A DNA stretch of 64,000 nucleotides from Roseibacillus ishigakijimensis (GCF_016595415.1 NZ_JAENIO010000018.1:1-64000); one strand, 5' to 3'. Positions 26,306 to 35,442 are shown, counted from the stretch's first letter. Made by a program: numbers and translations. The notes: generated by a model not told the origin, from the letters alone.

Positions 26306-27274
26306 CTAGAAATTGAGGAGCTTGCGCAGGGAATCGCTGATCGTTTCGGGAGTGGGACGATGGGCCCGCCAGAGATCGGGGTGATAGGGAATGGGGGTGT
26401 CTTTGGCATTGAGCCGCAGCGGCGGGGCATCGAGGAGATGGAAGCCCTCAGCCACCACCCGGGAGACGACCTCCGCCGTCACCCCTCCCCAGGGGAAGGC
26501 TTCTCCCAGCGCCAGGAGGCGTCCGGTGCGGGCCACACTGGCCATGATGGTATCGGTATCGATGGGCTTCACACAGCGCAGATCGACCACTTCGATTTCC
26601 CAGCCATCCTCGGCGAGACGCTCCGCCGCTTTCACCGCCTCGTGCACCATGGCGGAATAGGTGACCACCGTGGCGTGCTTGCCCGGCCGGGTGATCCGGG
26701 CCTGCGTCAAGGGCAAGCCATCGGATTGGTAATCGTCCGCTTTCAACCAGCGGTAGAGCAGCTTGTGCTCGCAGAAAACCACTGGATCCGAGCAAGCCAC
26801 CGCCCCCTTGAGCATGTGGTAGGCATCCCCCACGGTAGCGGGAGCAATGACCATCAAGCCAGGATAGTGAGCGTAGAGGCCCTCCATCATCTGGCTGTGA
26901 AACGGTCCCGAGCCCGGCGTCCCCCCCGAGGGCAGGCGCAAGGTCAGCGGAATCGCGGTGCCCGTGCGCCAGAAGTAAGTGGCGGCATGATTGACCACCT
27001 GATTGAAGGCGATGGAGGAAAAGTCCGCAAACTGCATTTCCACAATGGGTCGCATGCCTTCGAGCGCCGCCCCAATGGCCGCCCCCACCATGGCATCCTC
27101 GCTGATGGGGGTGTCGAGCACGCGACCGGGAAATTCTTCCACCAACCCCTTGGTGGCCTTGAAGGCTCCCCCGAAGGGCCCCACGTCCTGGCCGTAAATG
27201 AACACGCGCTCGTCTTCCGCCAGCAAATCCCGCTGGGCGTCGCGAATGGCATCGATGTAAGTGACTTCTCCCAT
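26306..27274 (-). CDS. 2-Oxoacid dehydrogenase E1 component, beta subunit
   Basis: 322 residues. VTYIDAIRDAQRDLLAED, YGQDVGPFGGAFKATKG, DTPISEDAMVGAAIGAA, MQFADFSSIAFNQ and the C-terminal EVVDLRCVKPID are the usual landmarks of PDH/BCKDH-type E1 beta chains. It pairs with the alpha subunit to bind thiamine diphosphate. The gene starts 11 bases after the alpha gene and ends 12 bases before E2. Confidence 0.92.
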   Translation of the reverse strand: MGEVTYIDAIRDAQRDLLAEDERVFIYGQDVGPFGGAFKATKGLVEEFPGRVLDTPISEDAMVGAAIGAALEGMRPIVEMQFADFSSIAFNQVVNHAATYFWRTGTAIPLTLRLPSGGTPGSGPFHSQMMEGLYAHYPGLMVIAPATVGDAYHMLKGAVACSDPVVFCEHKLLYRWLKADDYQSDGLPLTQARITRPGKHATVVTYSAMVHEAVKAAERLAEDGWEIEVVDLRCVKPIDTDTIMASVARTGRLLALGEAFPWGGVTAEVVSRVVAEGFHLLDAPPLRLNAKDTPIPYHPDLWRAHRPTPETISDSLRKLLNF

Positions 27275-27285
27275 CCTCTTTTTCC

Positions 27286-28293
27286 TTAAAAAATTCCTTC
27301 CGGCGCCAAGTCCTTCAGCGCCCGCCAATCCTCCTGACGCGCATCCGGGGTGGATTCCCGTTGGGTCTGCGCCACCGCAGCGGTGACCTCCTCGCGGGCC
27401 TCCTCCTCCCAGGCCGCCCACTCGGATTCGCTCGCTCCGCCCTTTTGCAAAAGCTCTTCCCTCGCCACTGCCAGACAATCGCGTCCCAGTTCGCCCGCCT
27501 TCAGCGCGGCGTCCACATAGGCCCCGTCGTCATGTTCGCCATGTCCACCCAGCCGCAGCAAATCCGCCACCACCAGTTGGGGGCCTTCCCCGCCCCGGGC
27601 CGCCGCCACCGCACCCCCGACCTGTGCCAGGCAATCCAGCAAGCTATTCCCCCGCGCGCGCCAACCCCGCACGCCGTAGCCTGCGGCGCGGTCGAAAAGA
27701 TCACCGACAAATTGCCGGTGATTGGGAGTGGAGTAGGCATATTGATTATTGGCCACGATCACCACGAGGGGAAGCTGCTCCACCGCCGCCAGATTGAGTC
27801 CTTCGTGAAAAGCTCCCGTGGAAGTGCCGCCATCACCAATGCAGGTCGCCCCCACCACTCCGGCCAGTTCGCCCTTCAGCCGCCGGGCCAGCAACATCCC
27901 GGTCACCACCGAGACCGCCGCCCCCAAGTGACTGATCATGGCTGGCATCCCCTTCTCCGGGCGACCGCGGTGAATATTGCCATCGCGACCGCGCATCGGC
28001 CCTTCCACCGAGCCGAGATAGGTGCGGGTCACATCCAGAAGCTCTTCTCCAAAACCCGTCCTTCCGGCCTGGTCGCGAATCAAAGGGGCAAAGACATCGC
28101 GCCCGGGCTGCAGCTGCGTGCCCAGCACCCCGCTGAGGGCTTCCTGCCCCCTCCCGAGGTAAACTCCGCCCACGATTTGACCCGCCTTGTAAAGACTGCG
28201 CAATTTGTCTTCCAGAATCCGGGCCGTGATCATCGCCCGCGCCGCACGACGCGCCGACTCCCGAAGCTCTTCCGTCAATTCCCCCCCAACCAT
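27286..28293 (-). CDS. 2-Oxoacid dehydrogenase E1 component, alpha subunit
   Basis: 335 residues from ATG 28293. The thiamine diphosphate motif is seen as CIGDGGTSTGAFHEGLNLAA followed by VIVANNQYAYSTP. GRGQEALSGVLG and HLGAAVSVVTGMLLA fit the family, and GGHGEHDDGAY lies in the phosphorylation-loop region. It decarboxylates the 2-oxoacid. First gene of the E1 alpha-E1 beta-E2 operon. The upstream gap (28294-28479) is shared with the divergent menE gene. Confidence 0.9.
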   Translation of the reverse strand: MVGGELTEELRESARRAARAMITARILEDKLRSLYKAGQIVGGVYLGRGQEALSGVLGTQLQPGRDVFAPLIRDQAGRTGFGEELLDVTRTYLGSVEGPMRGRDGNIHRGRPEKGMPAMISHLGAAVSVVTGMLLARRLKGELAGVVGATCIGDGGTSTGAFHEGLNLAAVEQLPLVVIVANNQYAYSTPNHRQFVGDLFDRAAGYGVRGWRARGNSLLDCLAQVGGAVAAARGGEGPQLVVADLLRLGGHGEHDDGAYVDAALKAGELGRDCLAVAREELLQKGGASESEWAAWEEEAREEVTAAVAQTQRESTPDARQEDWRALKDLAPEGIF

Positions 28294-28479
28294 TGCCGGA
28301 CAGCTTGAACGGACAACGAGAATCCCGCAACGCCTTTCCTTGCCTTTCCGCGACGATCTTTTGCCTCCCGTAACAATGGCGAGAAAGTAGTCCGGCCAGC
28401 TCCTCGCCACCCGCCCCCAGGGGAAAGCCGCTCCTCCCCCACCCTTGCCAAATTCTCCCGCTCCCGGCAATCTCGCGTC

Positions 28480-29556
28480 ATGTTGCGCCTCTTTTCGCCG
28501 CCCCATCTCCAGGAAGCTGCCTCGCTTCTGGCGCAAGCGAACTCCGCTCTTTCCGGCCTCGTTTTTGCCACCAGCGGCACCACGGGCGCGCCCAAGTGGA
28601 TTCTCCACGCCGAGGAGGGATTGGATTGGTGCGCCCGCACCGTCAATGCCCACTTCGCCTGCAGCTCCCGCGACGTTTGGGGACTCGCCCTCCCCGAGTT
28701 TCACGTCGGCGGTTATTGCCTCACCCACCGCGCCCGTCTCGCGGGAGGGCGCCTAGCCCGCTTCCCACACAAGTGGCAGCCCGAGGCGTTCCTGCACTTT
28801 CTCCAGCAGGAAAAAGTCACCGTCACCTCCCTCGTGCCCACCCAGGTCCACGACCTCGCGCAAGCCTCTCTGACCGCCCCCCCGGAGCTCCGCCTCGCCC
28901 TCATCGGCGGCGAAGCCCTCGAGCCCGCCCTCGCCCAGCAGGCCCGCGAGCTCGGTTGGCCCCTCATCGCCAGCTACGGCATGACCGAGACCGCCGGCCT
29001 CATCGCGGCCGGCACTCGCGACGACGACACCCTCCGCCCCTTGCCCGGCTGGCAGCTCGCCAGCGATGCCGACAAACGTCTCACCATCACAGGACCGGGC
29101 CTCTTCACCGGCTACCTGACCGAGAACGGGCTCCAACCTCGGGAAGACCCCTTTCCCACCCAGGATAGGGTCGACCTTTCCCCCGAAAAAATCACCCTCC
29201 TTGGTCGCAGCGACGACCAGCTCAAGATTCTCGGCGAACTGGTCGACCTCGCCCGTCTGCGCCGGGAGTTCGCCGCCCTCGCCAGCCCTCTGCCTGCGAC
29301 CGTCATCGCCTTGCCCCATCCCCGCCGGGGTCACCAACTCCTGCCCGTCTTGGAAGCCCCCGCCGTGCCCGACGGGCTCGCCACCGCCTTCCAGACCTGG
29401 AATGCCGGCCTCCCCGGCTTCTCCCGTTGTCAGCCCCCCATCGCCTGCACTCCCTGGCCCCGCACGCCCGTGGGAAAGACTGACCGTCAGTCCCTCATCC
29501 GCTTGCTGACAGATCAGAGCGGGAATTGTGATGCAGACCGGCCCGGAAACAGCTAG
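28480..29556 (+). CDS. menE: o-Succinylbenzoate-CoA ligase-like AMP-forming enzyme
   Basis: 358 residues, short for the ANL superfamily. The phosphate-binding loop FATSGTTGAPKW, the adenine motif IASYGMTETAG and the hinge LLGRSDDQLKILGE are visible, as is a late Lys in PVGKTDR. The small size and the missing N-terminal part fit MenE enzymes of this phylum, which activate o-succinylbenzoate with CoA in menaquinone synthesis. The MenC candidate at 8882-9856 supports this, but other acyl-CoA ligases are possible. Confidence 0.75.
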   Translation: MLRLFSPPHLQEAASLLAQANSALSGLVFATSGTTGAPKWILHAEEGLDWCARTVNAHFACSSRDVWGLALPEFHVGGYCLTHRARLAGGRLARFPHKWQPEAFLHFLQQEKVTVTSLVPTQVHDLAQASLTAPPELRLALIGGEALEPALAQQARELGWPLIASYGMTETAGLIAAGTRDDDTLRPLPGWQLASDADKRLTITGPGLFTGYLTENGLQPREDPFPTQDRVDLSPEKITLLGRSDDQLKILGELVDLARLRREFAALASPLPATVIALPHPRRGHQLLPVLEAPAVPDGLATAFQTWNAGLPGFSRCQPPIACTPWPRTPVGKTDRQSLIRLLTDQSGNCDADRPGNS

Positions 29557-29676
29557 GGATAGGAGTCTTGAAAATTCGTGGACAGCGGTCTCTCGTGGCA
29601 CCCTCCTTCCTGGAGAGTTTGGCCCGACCGCCCCACCCCGGGCCTCGTCCCTTCCACCCCAACCCCATACTCCATC

Positions 29677-31203
29677 ATGGCCACCACTAATGGATCCCAG
29701 ATCCCGATTTTTGAGGAAGAAGAAGCGCCCCGCCAGCTTCCCTCCAAAAACCTCCCACCCCGGCTGACCAAGAAAAAAGCCCGCGAATTCGGCCTTATCG
29801 CTCCCGCCACTTTGGGAAAAAACTTCGTCCTCGACACCAACGTCCTCCTCCACGACCCGGGCTGCCTCGACCGCTTTGCCGACAATCACATCTGCCTCCC
29901 CGCCGACGTACTTTCCGAGCTGGATCGCTTCAAAAATGAGCAAAGCGAACGCGGAGCCAATGCCCGCCAGGTCCATCGCACCCTCACCCAGCTCTTTTCC
30001 AACGGCCAAGCCCCCACCACCGGCGTCACCACCGCCGGAGGCGGCTCAGTGCGGCTCGTGGTCTTCGACCCCAATCTCTGTGGCAAGACCACCGCCCGCA
30101 TGCAGCAGTTCTTCCGCGTCTTTCCCGACCGCAGCCGTGTCGATCACCGCATCCTCGGGGCCGCGCTCCTCGTCGAGGAATACAACAGCCCGCCTGTCAT
30201 CGTGGTCACCAAAGACCTCAACATGCAATTGAAGGCCAAGGCCGTCGGCATCGAATGCGAGGACTACCTCAATGACAAAGTCGACCCCAAGGAAGTCTCC
30301 CACTACGACCTCCCCCGCATCGAGGTTAGCCCCAGCGACCTGCAAGGCTTCGCCAGCACCGGAGTGCTTTATGTCGAGGGAGCCGCCGACGATCTCGCCA
30401 TCAACGAATACGTTCTCCTCAAAGCCGGACCCAAGCAAACCATGCCCGCCCGCCTCAATAAAGAGGGCGAATTCGTCCGTCTCGCCATCCCCGAGGCCCT
30501 CCGCATCCCCGAGGGCACCAGCCTCAAGCCCCTCAATTTGGGCCAAAAATGCTTCATCGACGCCCTTCTCAATCCCGACATCTCCTTGGTCACCTGCTAC
30601 GGCCAGGCGGGGACCGGCAAGACCCTCGTGGCCATCGCGGCCGCCCTCAGCGAGGTCTTTGCCCGCCACTACAACGGACTGACCGTCAGTCGACCCGTCG
30701 TCGCCATGGGCGAAGGCATCGGCTTCCTCCCCGGCACCCTGGACGAAAAAATGCGCCCCTGGTTGCAGCCCGTCTACGATGCCCTCGACCTCCTCATGGT
30801 TCCGCCCGCTGCCAAGGGCCCGCGCCGCAAGCAGCAAAAAGGCGCTGACACCGCCGAGGCGGGAAAAAAGCCCTACGACAAGCTCATCGAGCAAGGCATC
30901 ATCGAAGTGGAAGCCCTCTGCTACATCCGCGGCCGCTCCATCCCCAACCGCTTCTTCGTCCTCGACGAGGCCCAGCAGCTCACCCCGCAAGAGGCCAAGA
31001 CCATCGTCACCCGCATGTCGCGCGGCTCCAAGCTCGTCCTCGTGGGCGATCCCGCCCAGATCGACAACCCTTACGTCGACAGCCGCTCCAACGGCCTCGT
31101 CTACACCCGCAAGCGCCTGAAGGGCCAACCCTTCGTCGCCCACGTCTCCCTCAGCCGGGGCGAACGCAGCCCCCTCGCCGAAGCCGGAGCCCAAATGATG
31201 TAG
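29677..31203 (+). CDS. PhoH-family protein with N-terminal PIN domain (PhoH2/YlaK type)
   Basis: About 508 residues. Residues ~45-200 are a PIN ribonuclease domain (FVLDTNVLLHDP, LPADVLSELDRFK, a later Asp in VVTKDLN). Residues ~285-500 are the PhoH ATPase: Walker A YGQAGTGKTLVAIA, FFVLDEAQQLTPQEAK (Walker B) and LVGDPAQIDNPYVD. PIN-PhoH proteins are RNA-unwinding nucleases. The start at 29677 leaves a short acidic N-terminal leader. A lysine-rich insert (RRKQQKGADT) sits within the ATPase half. Confidence 0.92.
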   Translation: MATTNGSQIPIFEEEEAPRQLPSKNLPPRLTKKKAREFGLIAPATLGKNFVLDTNVLLHDPGCLDRFADNHICLPADVLSELDRFKNEQSERGANARQVHRTLTQLFSNGQAPTTGVTTAGGGSVRLVVFDPNLCGKTTARMQQFFRVFPDRSRVDHRILGAALLVEEYNSPPVIVVTKDLNMQLKAKAVGIECEDYLNDKVDPKEVSHYDLPRIEVSPSDLQGFASTGVLYVEGAADDLAINEYVLLKAGPKQTMPARLNKEGEFVRLAIPEALRIPEGTSLKPLNLGQKCFIDALLNPDISLVTCYGQAGTGKTLVAIAAALSEVFARHYNGLTVSRPVVAMGEGIGFLPGTLDEKMRPWLQPVYDALDLLMVPPAAKGPRRKQQKGADTAEAGKKPYDKLIEQGIIEVEALCYIRGRSIPNRFFVLDEAQQLTPQEAKTIVTRMSRGSKLVLVGDPAQIDNPYVDSRSNGLVYTRKRLKGQPFVAHVSLSRGERSPLAEAGAQMM

Positions 31204-31288
31204 GTCCCGGCCCTCGCTTTGGGAAAAGAGATAAGTCAATCCCACGAATTGACTTTCTTTGAACACCCGTTAGCTTGGGCCTCCCTCA

Positions 31289-31852
31289 ATGCGTATCGCT
31301 TCCGTCATCGCCAGCCTCCTCGTCACCTTTGCGCTGACGAGTTGTAGCCTATTCAACCGTCCCGCTCCCGCCCCCGAGCTGGATCCCGGCCTCGTGCGCG
31401 AAATTCAAGCCCTCGGCAATCGCAACTGGATCGTCATCGCCGACGAATCCTTCCCCCTCCACACCCGCCGCGGCGTGCGCACCTTGCTCGTGAACAAAGA
31501 AATCCCCGAAGTTCTCGGCGGAGTCCTCGACGTCCTCGACAACCAGCAACACGTCACCCCCGTTTTCTACCGCAGTCAGGAGCTCACCTTCGTGGAAAAC
31601 GACAACGCCCCCGGCATCGACGCCTACCGCGTGGCCCTCAATGGAGCCCTGCGCGGCCATGCCATGCGCGACTTCCCCTACCGCTACCTTTCCGCCATCC
31701 TCGAGGACGACTCCAAGACCTTCGCCGTCCTCGTCATCAAGACCCAGACCGCCCTGCCCTACTCCTCCATCTTCATCGAGCTCGACAGTGGCTACTGGGA
31801 CCAGCGCGCCGAACAAGGCCTGCGCCAAAAGATGGAAGGCTCCGGCTCATGA
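31289..31852 (+). CDS. Lipoprotein with an RbsD/FucU-like fold (tentative)
   Basis: 187 residues. The N-terminus ends in a lipobox-like LTSCSLF. The mature part has an order of motifs reminiscent of the RbsD/FucU sugar mutarotases: LGNRNWIVIADESFP near the start (RbsD: LGHTD...CDAGLP) and FAVLVIKTQTALPYSSIFIE near the end (RbsD: ...PYANVIL). The catalytic His (LGH) is Asn here and the PYAN Asn is Ser, so activity would differ. An exported, lipid-anchored RbsD-like protein is unusual. The match is from memory of the family and needs a profile search. It overlaps the next gene by four bases. Confidence 0.6.
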   Translation: MRIASVIASLLVTFALTSCSLFNRPAPAPELDPGLVREIQALGNRNWIVIADESFPLHTRRGVRTLLVNKEIPEVLGGVLDVLDNQQHVTPVFYRSQELTFVENDNAPGIDAYRVALNGALRGHAMRDFPYRYLSAILEDDSKTFAVLVIKTQTALPYSSIFIELDSGYWDQRAEQGLRQKMEGSGS

Positions 31853-32175
31853 AAGTAGACGAAGAAGCCCTCACCAAAGAAAGGGAAGAAGCCTGGATCG
31901 GCGACGCCGTCCTCGCCCTCTACGTGCGCGAGTGGATTCTCGCTCAAGGCCAGGGGCTGGATGGAGAAGCCTTCATTCGGTTCTCCAGCAATGACTTTCT
32001 CCGCTTCCGGGGCAATCCCACCTCCGTCGAAGCCGAAATCGGCCGCGTCTACAGCGAGCACGGCCTCCAAGCCGGCTTCGACTGGATTAGCGAACACCTC
32101 CTCCCCCGCTTCCTCGAACGCGAAAAGCAACTCGCCGCCATCGACAAAAAAGGGCGGAAGAAGAAACGGGGTTGA
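31849..32175 (+). CDS. RNase III-like single-domain protein
   Basis: 108 residues. EREEAWIGDAVLALYV matches the RNase III signature (ERLEFLGDAVL), keeping the Glu and Asp. TSVEAEIGRVYSEHG matches the second catalytic helix (ADxxEALIGAIYLD), keeping the Glu, but the Asp position appears to be Thr. There is no dsRNA-binding domain; the tail is basic (KKGRKKKRG). It is somewhat shorter than Mini-RNase III enzymes of 23S rRNA maturation. It may be a divergent or inactive relative. Confidence 0.7.
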   Translation: MKVDEEALTKEREEAWIGDAVLALYVREWILAQGQGLDGEAFIRFSSNDFLRFRGNPTSVEAEIGRVYSEHGLQAGFDWISEHLLPRFLEREKQLAAIDKKGRKKKRG

Positions 32176-32329
32176 GGGGAGAGATTGCCTTCACCCTCGA
32201 AAGGAGCATTCTCCTTAGACAACCAGCCCCTCCCTCAGTCGCTTTATTCACCAAACGGGAGGGATGAGAATGACAGAAGACAGGAAAACGCTCCTGATTC
32301 GCGCCTCAGTACCATTAAACTGAGAAAAA

Positions 32330-32731
32330 ATGCCCGTAAGGAACTCTAAGAAAAAAATATTTGGGCATTGTGATTGCTGTGATTCGAAAACTGCCAAGAT
32401 CACTGGGAGCGTATTTCTAGAAGACAAGGGTGAAACGCTCTATCTGGCAAGATGGACCGTAGGTCAGCGGAAGCATGGCATTGCTTTCCTGATTTTGGTG
32501 CCCTCACAAAACGTATTTATCAGCATAGTCTACTCGTTCGAAGAAAACTCCTTCATGGTCGTTGGACCAAACGACCAGGATTGGCAGCCAATGAATGCTC
32601 CTATGCGAATTCTCAACAGGGAGGAAGTCATCGGGACCAGACTTGCAGAGTGGGCATTCTCTTTTATCGACGAAATTTGGACAAACGACCGGCACTTAAT
32701 CAAGTTCTACCATAAAATGACGATTAAATGA
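32330..32731 (+). CDS. Hypothetical protein with an N-terminal Cys cluster
   Basis: 133 residues. The N-terminal FGHCDCCDSKTAKI could bind zinc. The rest is a mixed alpha/beta protein with no family I know (FISIVYSFEENSFMVVGP, AEWAFSFIDEIW). Its base composition is visibly more A/T rich than both neighbours and its codon choice differs, suggesting recent acquisition. A six-base-stem hairpin (32305-32324, CTCAGT with ACTGAG) ends five bases before the start codon. Confidence 0.6.
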   Translation: MPVRNSKKKIFGHCDCCDSKTAKITGSVFLEDKGETLYLARWTVGQRKHGIAFLILVPSQNVFISIVYSFEENSFMVVGPNDQDWQPMNAPMRILNREEVIGTRLAEWAFSFIDEIWTNDRHLIKFYHKMTIK

Positions 32732-32753
32732 GACCCCTTGCTATCGAAGCTCT

Positions 32754-32777
32754 GGAGCGGGTTGAAGCCCGCGCTCC
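32754..32777. repeat. Small palindromic (REP-like) element
   Basis: GGAGC-GGG, a six-base loop, then CCC and, after two unpaired bases, GCTCC form a near-perfect hairpin. It lies in the spacer between the hypothetical gene and the ThuA gene and has no T-run, so a terminator is less likely than an interspersed palindrome. Whether it is repeated elsewhere cannot be judged from this window. Confidence 0.5.
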
Positions 32778-32863
32778 GTGTGAAAAAAACCCACGCGGCC
32801 GAAGACGCTTTCCTGAAATTCTTCTTTGCCCCGCGCCGTTTGCTGCTTGAATCTTCCGAAGCT

Positions 32864-33835
32864 ATGAAATGGTTCTCTCAACTCACTCTCTTGACCTGTG
32901 CACTCGCCCTGCCCGCTGCGGCGGCGGAGAAATTGCAAGCCCTCATCGTGGATGGCCAGAACAACCACGCGGTGTGGCCCAAGTCGACCATCATGATGAA
33001 GCAATACCTGGAGGAGAGTGGTCTCTTCGAGGTCGAAGTGGCACGCACCCACTTTCTCTGGAAGCATGAGCGGGAGGAAAAATGGCTGAAATTTGCGGAA
33101 ACCGGCGATTGGGTCGGCTTGGACAAACCCAAGGCGGACCCGGACTTCGCTCCCGACTTCAGCAAATACGACCTGGTGGTGAGCAACTTCGGCTGGAACG
33201 CGGCCGCTTGGCCCGAGGAAACGAAGCGCTCCTTTGAAGAGTATATGAAAAACGGCGGCGGGCTGAGCATCGTGCACGCCGCGAACAACAGTTGGCCGGA
33301 GTGGCCGGAGTTCAACAAGATGATCGGCCTCGGTGGCTGGGGCGGACGCAGTGAAAAGGACGGCCCCTACGTCTACTATGACGAAGAGGGCAATGTGGTG
33401 CGCGACGAGAGCCCCGGCAAGTGCGGGGCCCACGGTCCGCAAAACGAATTTGTGGTGACCATGCGGGTGAAGGATCACCCCATCACCCAGGGCTTGCCCG
33501 ACTTTTGGCTGCACACCAAGGATGAATGCTACTCGCATCTGCGGGGCCCGGCGGAAAACATGACCATCCTGGCTACAGCAGCGGATACCAAGGCGCTGCA
33601 GGATGCGGGGCGCCATGAGCCCATGCTGATGACCATTGACTACGGCAAGGGACGGGTCTTTCACACCACCCTCGGCCACGATACCGAGGCTTTTGAGGGA
33701 GTAGGCTTCATTGTCACCTTCCTGCGCGGCTCGGAATGGGCGGCCACCGGTGAGGTGACCCAAGAGATTCCGGCGGACTTCCCCGCCAAGGACGATGCCA
33801 CCCACCGCGAGTTCGAGCACCACGCCCACGATTGA
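32864..33835 (+). CDS. Secreted ThuA-domain protein
   Basis: 323 residues. The signal peptide ends near AAAAEKLQ. The ThuA (trehalose-utilisation, glutamine-amidotransferase-like) fold is shown by ALIVDGQNNHAVWPKS, YDLVVSNFGWNAAAWP, GGGLSIVHAANNSW, VKDHPITQGLPDFW, DECYSHLRGP and VFHTTLGHDTEAF. These proteins are abundant in Planctomycetes and Verrucomicrobia and are linked to sugar utilisation. It ends in a His-rich tail. The next gene's ATG overlaps its stop by one base. Confidence 0.88.
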   Translation: MKWFSQLTLLTCALALPAAAAEKLQALIVDGQNNHAVWPKSTIMMKQYLEESGLFEVEVARTHFLWKHEREEKWLKFAETGDWVGLDKPKADPDFAPDFSKYDLVVSNFGWNAAAWPEETKRSFEEYMKNGGGLSIVHAANNSWPEWPEFNKMIGLGGWGGRSEKDGPYVYYDEEGNVVRDESPGKCGAHGPQNEFVVTMRVKDHPITQGLPDFWLHTKDECYSHLRGPAENMTILATAADTKALQDAGRHEPMLMTIDYGKGRVFHTTLGHDTEAFEGVGFIVTFLRGSEWAATGEVTQEIPADFPAKDDATHREFEHHAHD

Positions 33836-34623
33836 TGAACCGCGAGGCGATGCAGTGCTTGCTGGCGGAGGTGGCAGCCGGCGAGCGCACGGTGGAAACC
33901 GCCTTGGAAGACCTCGTGCGACTCCCCTACGAGGAGCTGGCGCACTCGACCTTGGATTTGCAACGCGAACTGCGGCAGGGCTCGCCGGAAATTATCTTGG
34001 GCGAAAACAAAACCGCCGGGCAGATTGGGGACAATCTCGCGCGGCTGGCCGGAGTCCATGGCAAAGCACTGGCCACCCGGGTGACCCAAGCCAAGGCGGA
34101 AGAACTGCTGGCAAATTGGCCGGGACCGGAGAGCCCGGTTTACCATGAGGCGGCCCGCTGTCTCACCCTCGGACTGCCCCCGCGAAGGGAGCCGGAGGAG
34201 GACGAGCCCTATCTGGTGGTGGTGACGGCGGGGACCTCGGACTTGCCGGTGGCGGCGGAGGCAGCGGTGACGCTACAGTTCCTCGGTCACCGCTTTTGTG
34301 AAATCCAGGATGTGGGAGTGGCGGGATTGCATCGCCTCTTGCCCCACCTACCTACCCTGCGGGGAGCGAGCGGAGTGCTGGCCATTGCCGGCATGGAGGG
34401 AGCTCTTCCCAGCGTTCTCGGTGGCTTGCTCGCGTGCCCGGTAGTGGCGGTGCCCACCTCGACAGGCTATGGCATCGCCCGCCACGGCGAGACTGCCCTG
34501 CATGCGATGCTGACCTCTTGCGCGGCAGGCATCGCGGTGATGAATATCGACAATGGCTTCGGCGCGGCCCTTTTCGGGCACGCCCTGATGAGAGAGATTG
34601 GAAAGGCAAAGTCTCTCTCCTGA
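33835..34623 (+). CDS. larB: Nickel-pincer cofactor biosynthesis protein LarB
   Basis: 262 residues. The N-terminal helical part (DLVRLPYEELAHSTLDLQREL, with SPEIILGENKT) and C-terminal AIR-carboxylase-like domain (VVVTAGTSDLPVAAEAA, AIAGMEGALPSVLGGL, VAVPTSTGYGIA, MNIDNGFGAA) are typical of LarB. LarB carboxylates and hydrolyses nicotinic acid adenine dinucleotide to start synthesis of the nickel-pincer cofactor of lactate racemase. LarC, LarE and LarA are not seen in the window, so it is separated from its usual partners. Confidence 0.93.
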   Translation: MNREAMQCLLAEVAAGERTVETALEDLVRLPYEELAHSTLDLQRELRQGSPEIILGENKTAGQIGDNLARLAGVHGKALATRVTQAKAEELLANWPGPESPVYHEAARCLTLGLPPRREPEEDEPYLVVVTAGTSDLPVAAEAAVTLQFLGHRFCEIQDVGVAGLHRLLPHLPTLRGASGVLAIAGMEGALPSVLGGLLACPVVAVPTSTGYGIARHGETALHAMLTSCAAGIAVMNIDNGFGAALFGHALMREIGKAKSLS

Positions 34624-34666
34624 GCATTTCCCTTTTCTTTCCGTCCCAAGAAGGCAGGTTGCGGCG

Positions 34667-35425
34667 GTGTATCAATCACTCGAAGCGGAATGGCATGACC
34701 TCTTCTGGGAGGCGGAGGGGCCGGCGGCAGAACTGCCTCTGATGGAGTTTTTTCTCAAAAAACATCCGGGTAAAGCGCTGGAAATCGGTTGCGGCTCGGG
34801 GCGATTGCTCCTCCCCCTGCTAGCCAAGGGCTACGAACTGGAGGGACTGGACAACGCGCCGGAGATGATTGATCGCTGCGAAAAGGCAGCCCGGGCGGCA
34901 GGGCTTTCCCCCACCCTCCACTGCGCCGATCTCTTCACCCTGCCTCTGGATTCGGGCTACCAGGCCCTGGCCCTCCCGGCCTTTACCTTGCAACTGTTGC
35001 CCGACCCCATTGCTGCGATGTTGCGGATGCAAGAACTGCTCACCGAGGGCGGCGGGCTCTATTTTTCCGTCTTTTACCCCTGGCTGGAGCTGGAGGGCGA
35101 ACTACCGGAGGGGGAATTCTACCCTGATCACAGCCTGCCGCTTCCGGATGGCAAGGAGGCCGCCATTGTGACGAGACATGAACTGGACCGCGCGGCACAA
35201 ATCCTGACCCGCACCCATCGCTATGAACTGCGGGCGGGTGCCGGGGTGGAGCGCAGCTATGAATCGCGCCAAGTGATCCGCTATGCCACGGAAGAAGATT
35301 GGGAAAACCTCCTCCATGCGGCGGGCTTCGCGGTGGAAGAACGTTGGGAGGATTTTTCCCAAGAAGAGAACGCCGGAGAAGAAAGCGCCGGGGTAACGAC
35401 TTACCTCGCGCGCAAAGCCACCTGA
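34667..35425 (+). CDS. SAM-dependent class I methyltransferase
   Basis: About 252 residues from GTG 34667, which follows a purine-rich AAGAAGGCAGG stretch; a TTG start inside larB at 34598 is less likely. ALEIGCGSGRLLLPLLAKG is motif I for S-adenosylmethionine binding, LEGLDNAPEMID motif II, and the alanine-rich loop after LHCADLFTL motif III. The C-terminal half (EEDWENLLHAAGFAV) is of the methyltransf_25/11 type. The substrate is unknown. Confidence 0.85.
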   Translation: MYQSLEAEWHDLFWEAEGPAAELPLMEFFLKKHPGKALEIGCGSGRLLLPLLAKGYELEGLDNAPEMIDRCEKAARAAGLSPTLHCADLFTLPLDSGYQALALPAFTLQLLPDPIAAMLRMQELLTEGGGLYFSVFYPWLELEGELPEGEFYPDHSLPLPDGKEAAIVTRHELDRAAQILTRTHRYELRAGAGVERSYESRQVIRYATEEDWENLLHAAGFAVEERWEDFSQEENAGEESAGVTTYLARKAT

Positions 35426-35442
35426 GTGACGGACACGAAAAA

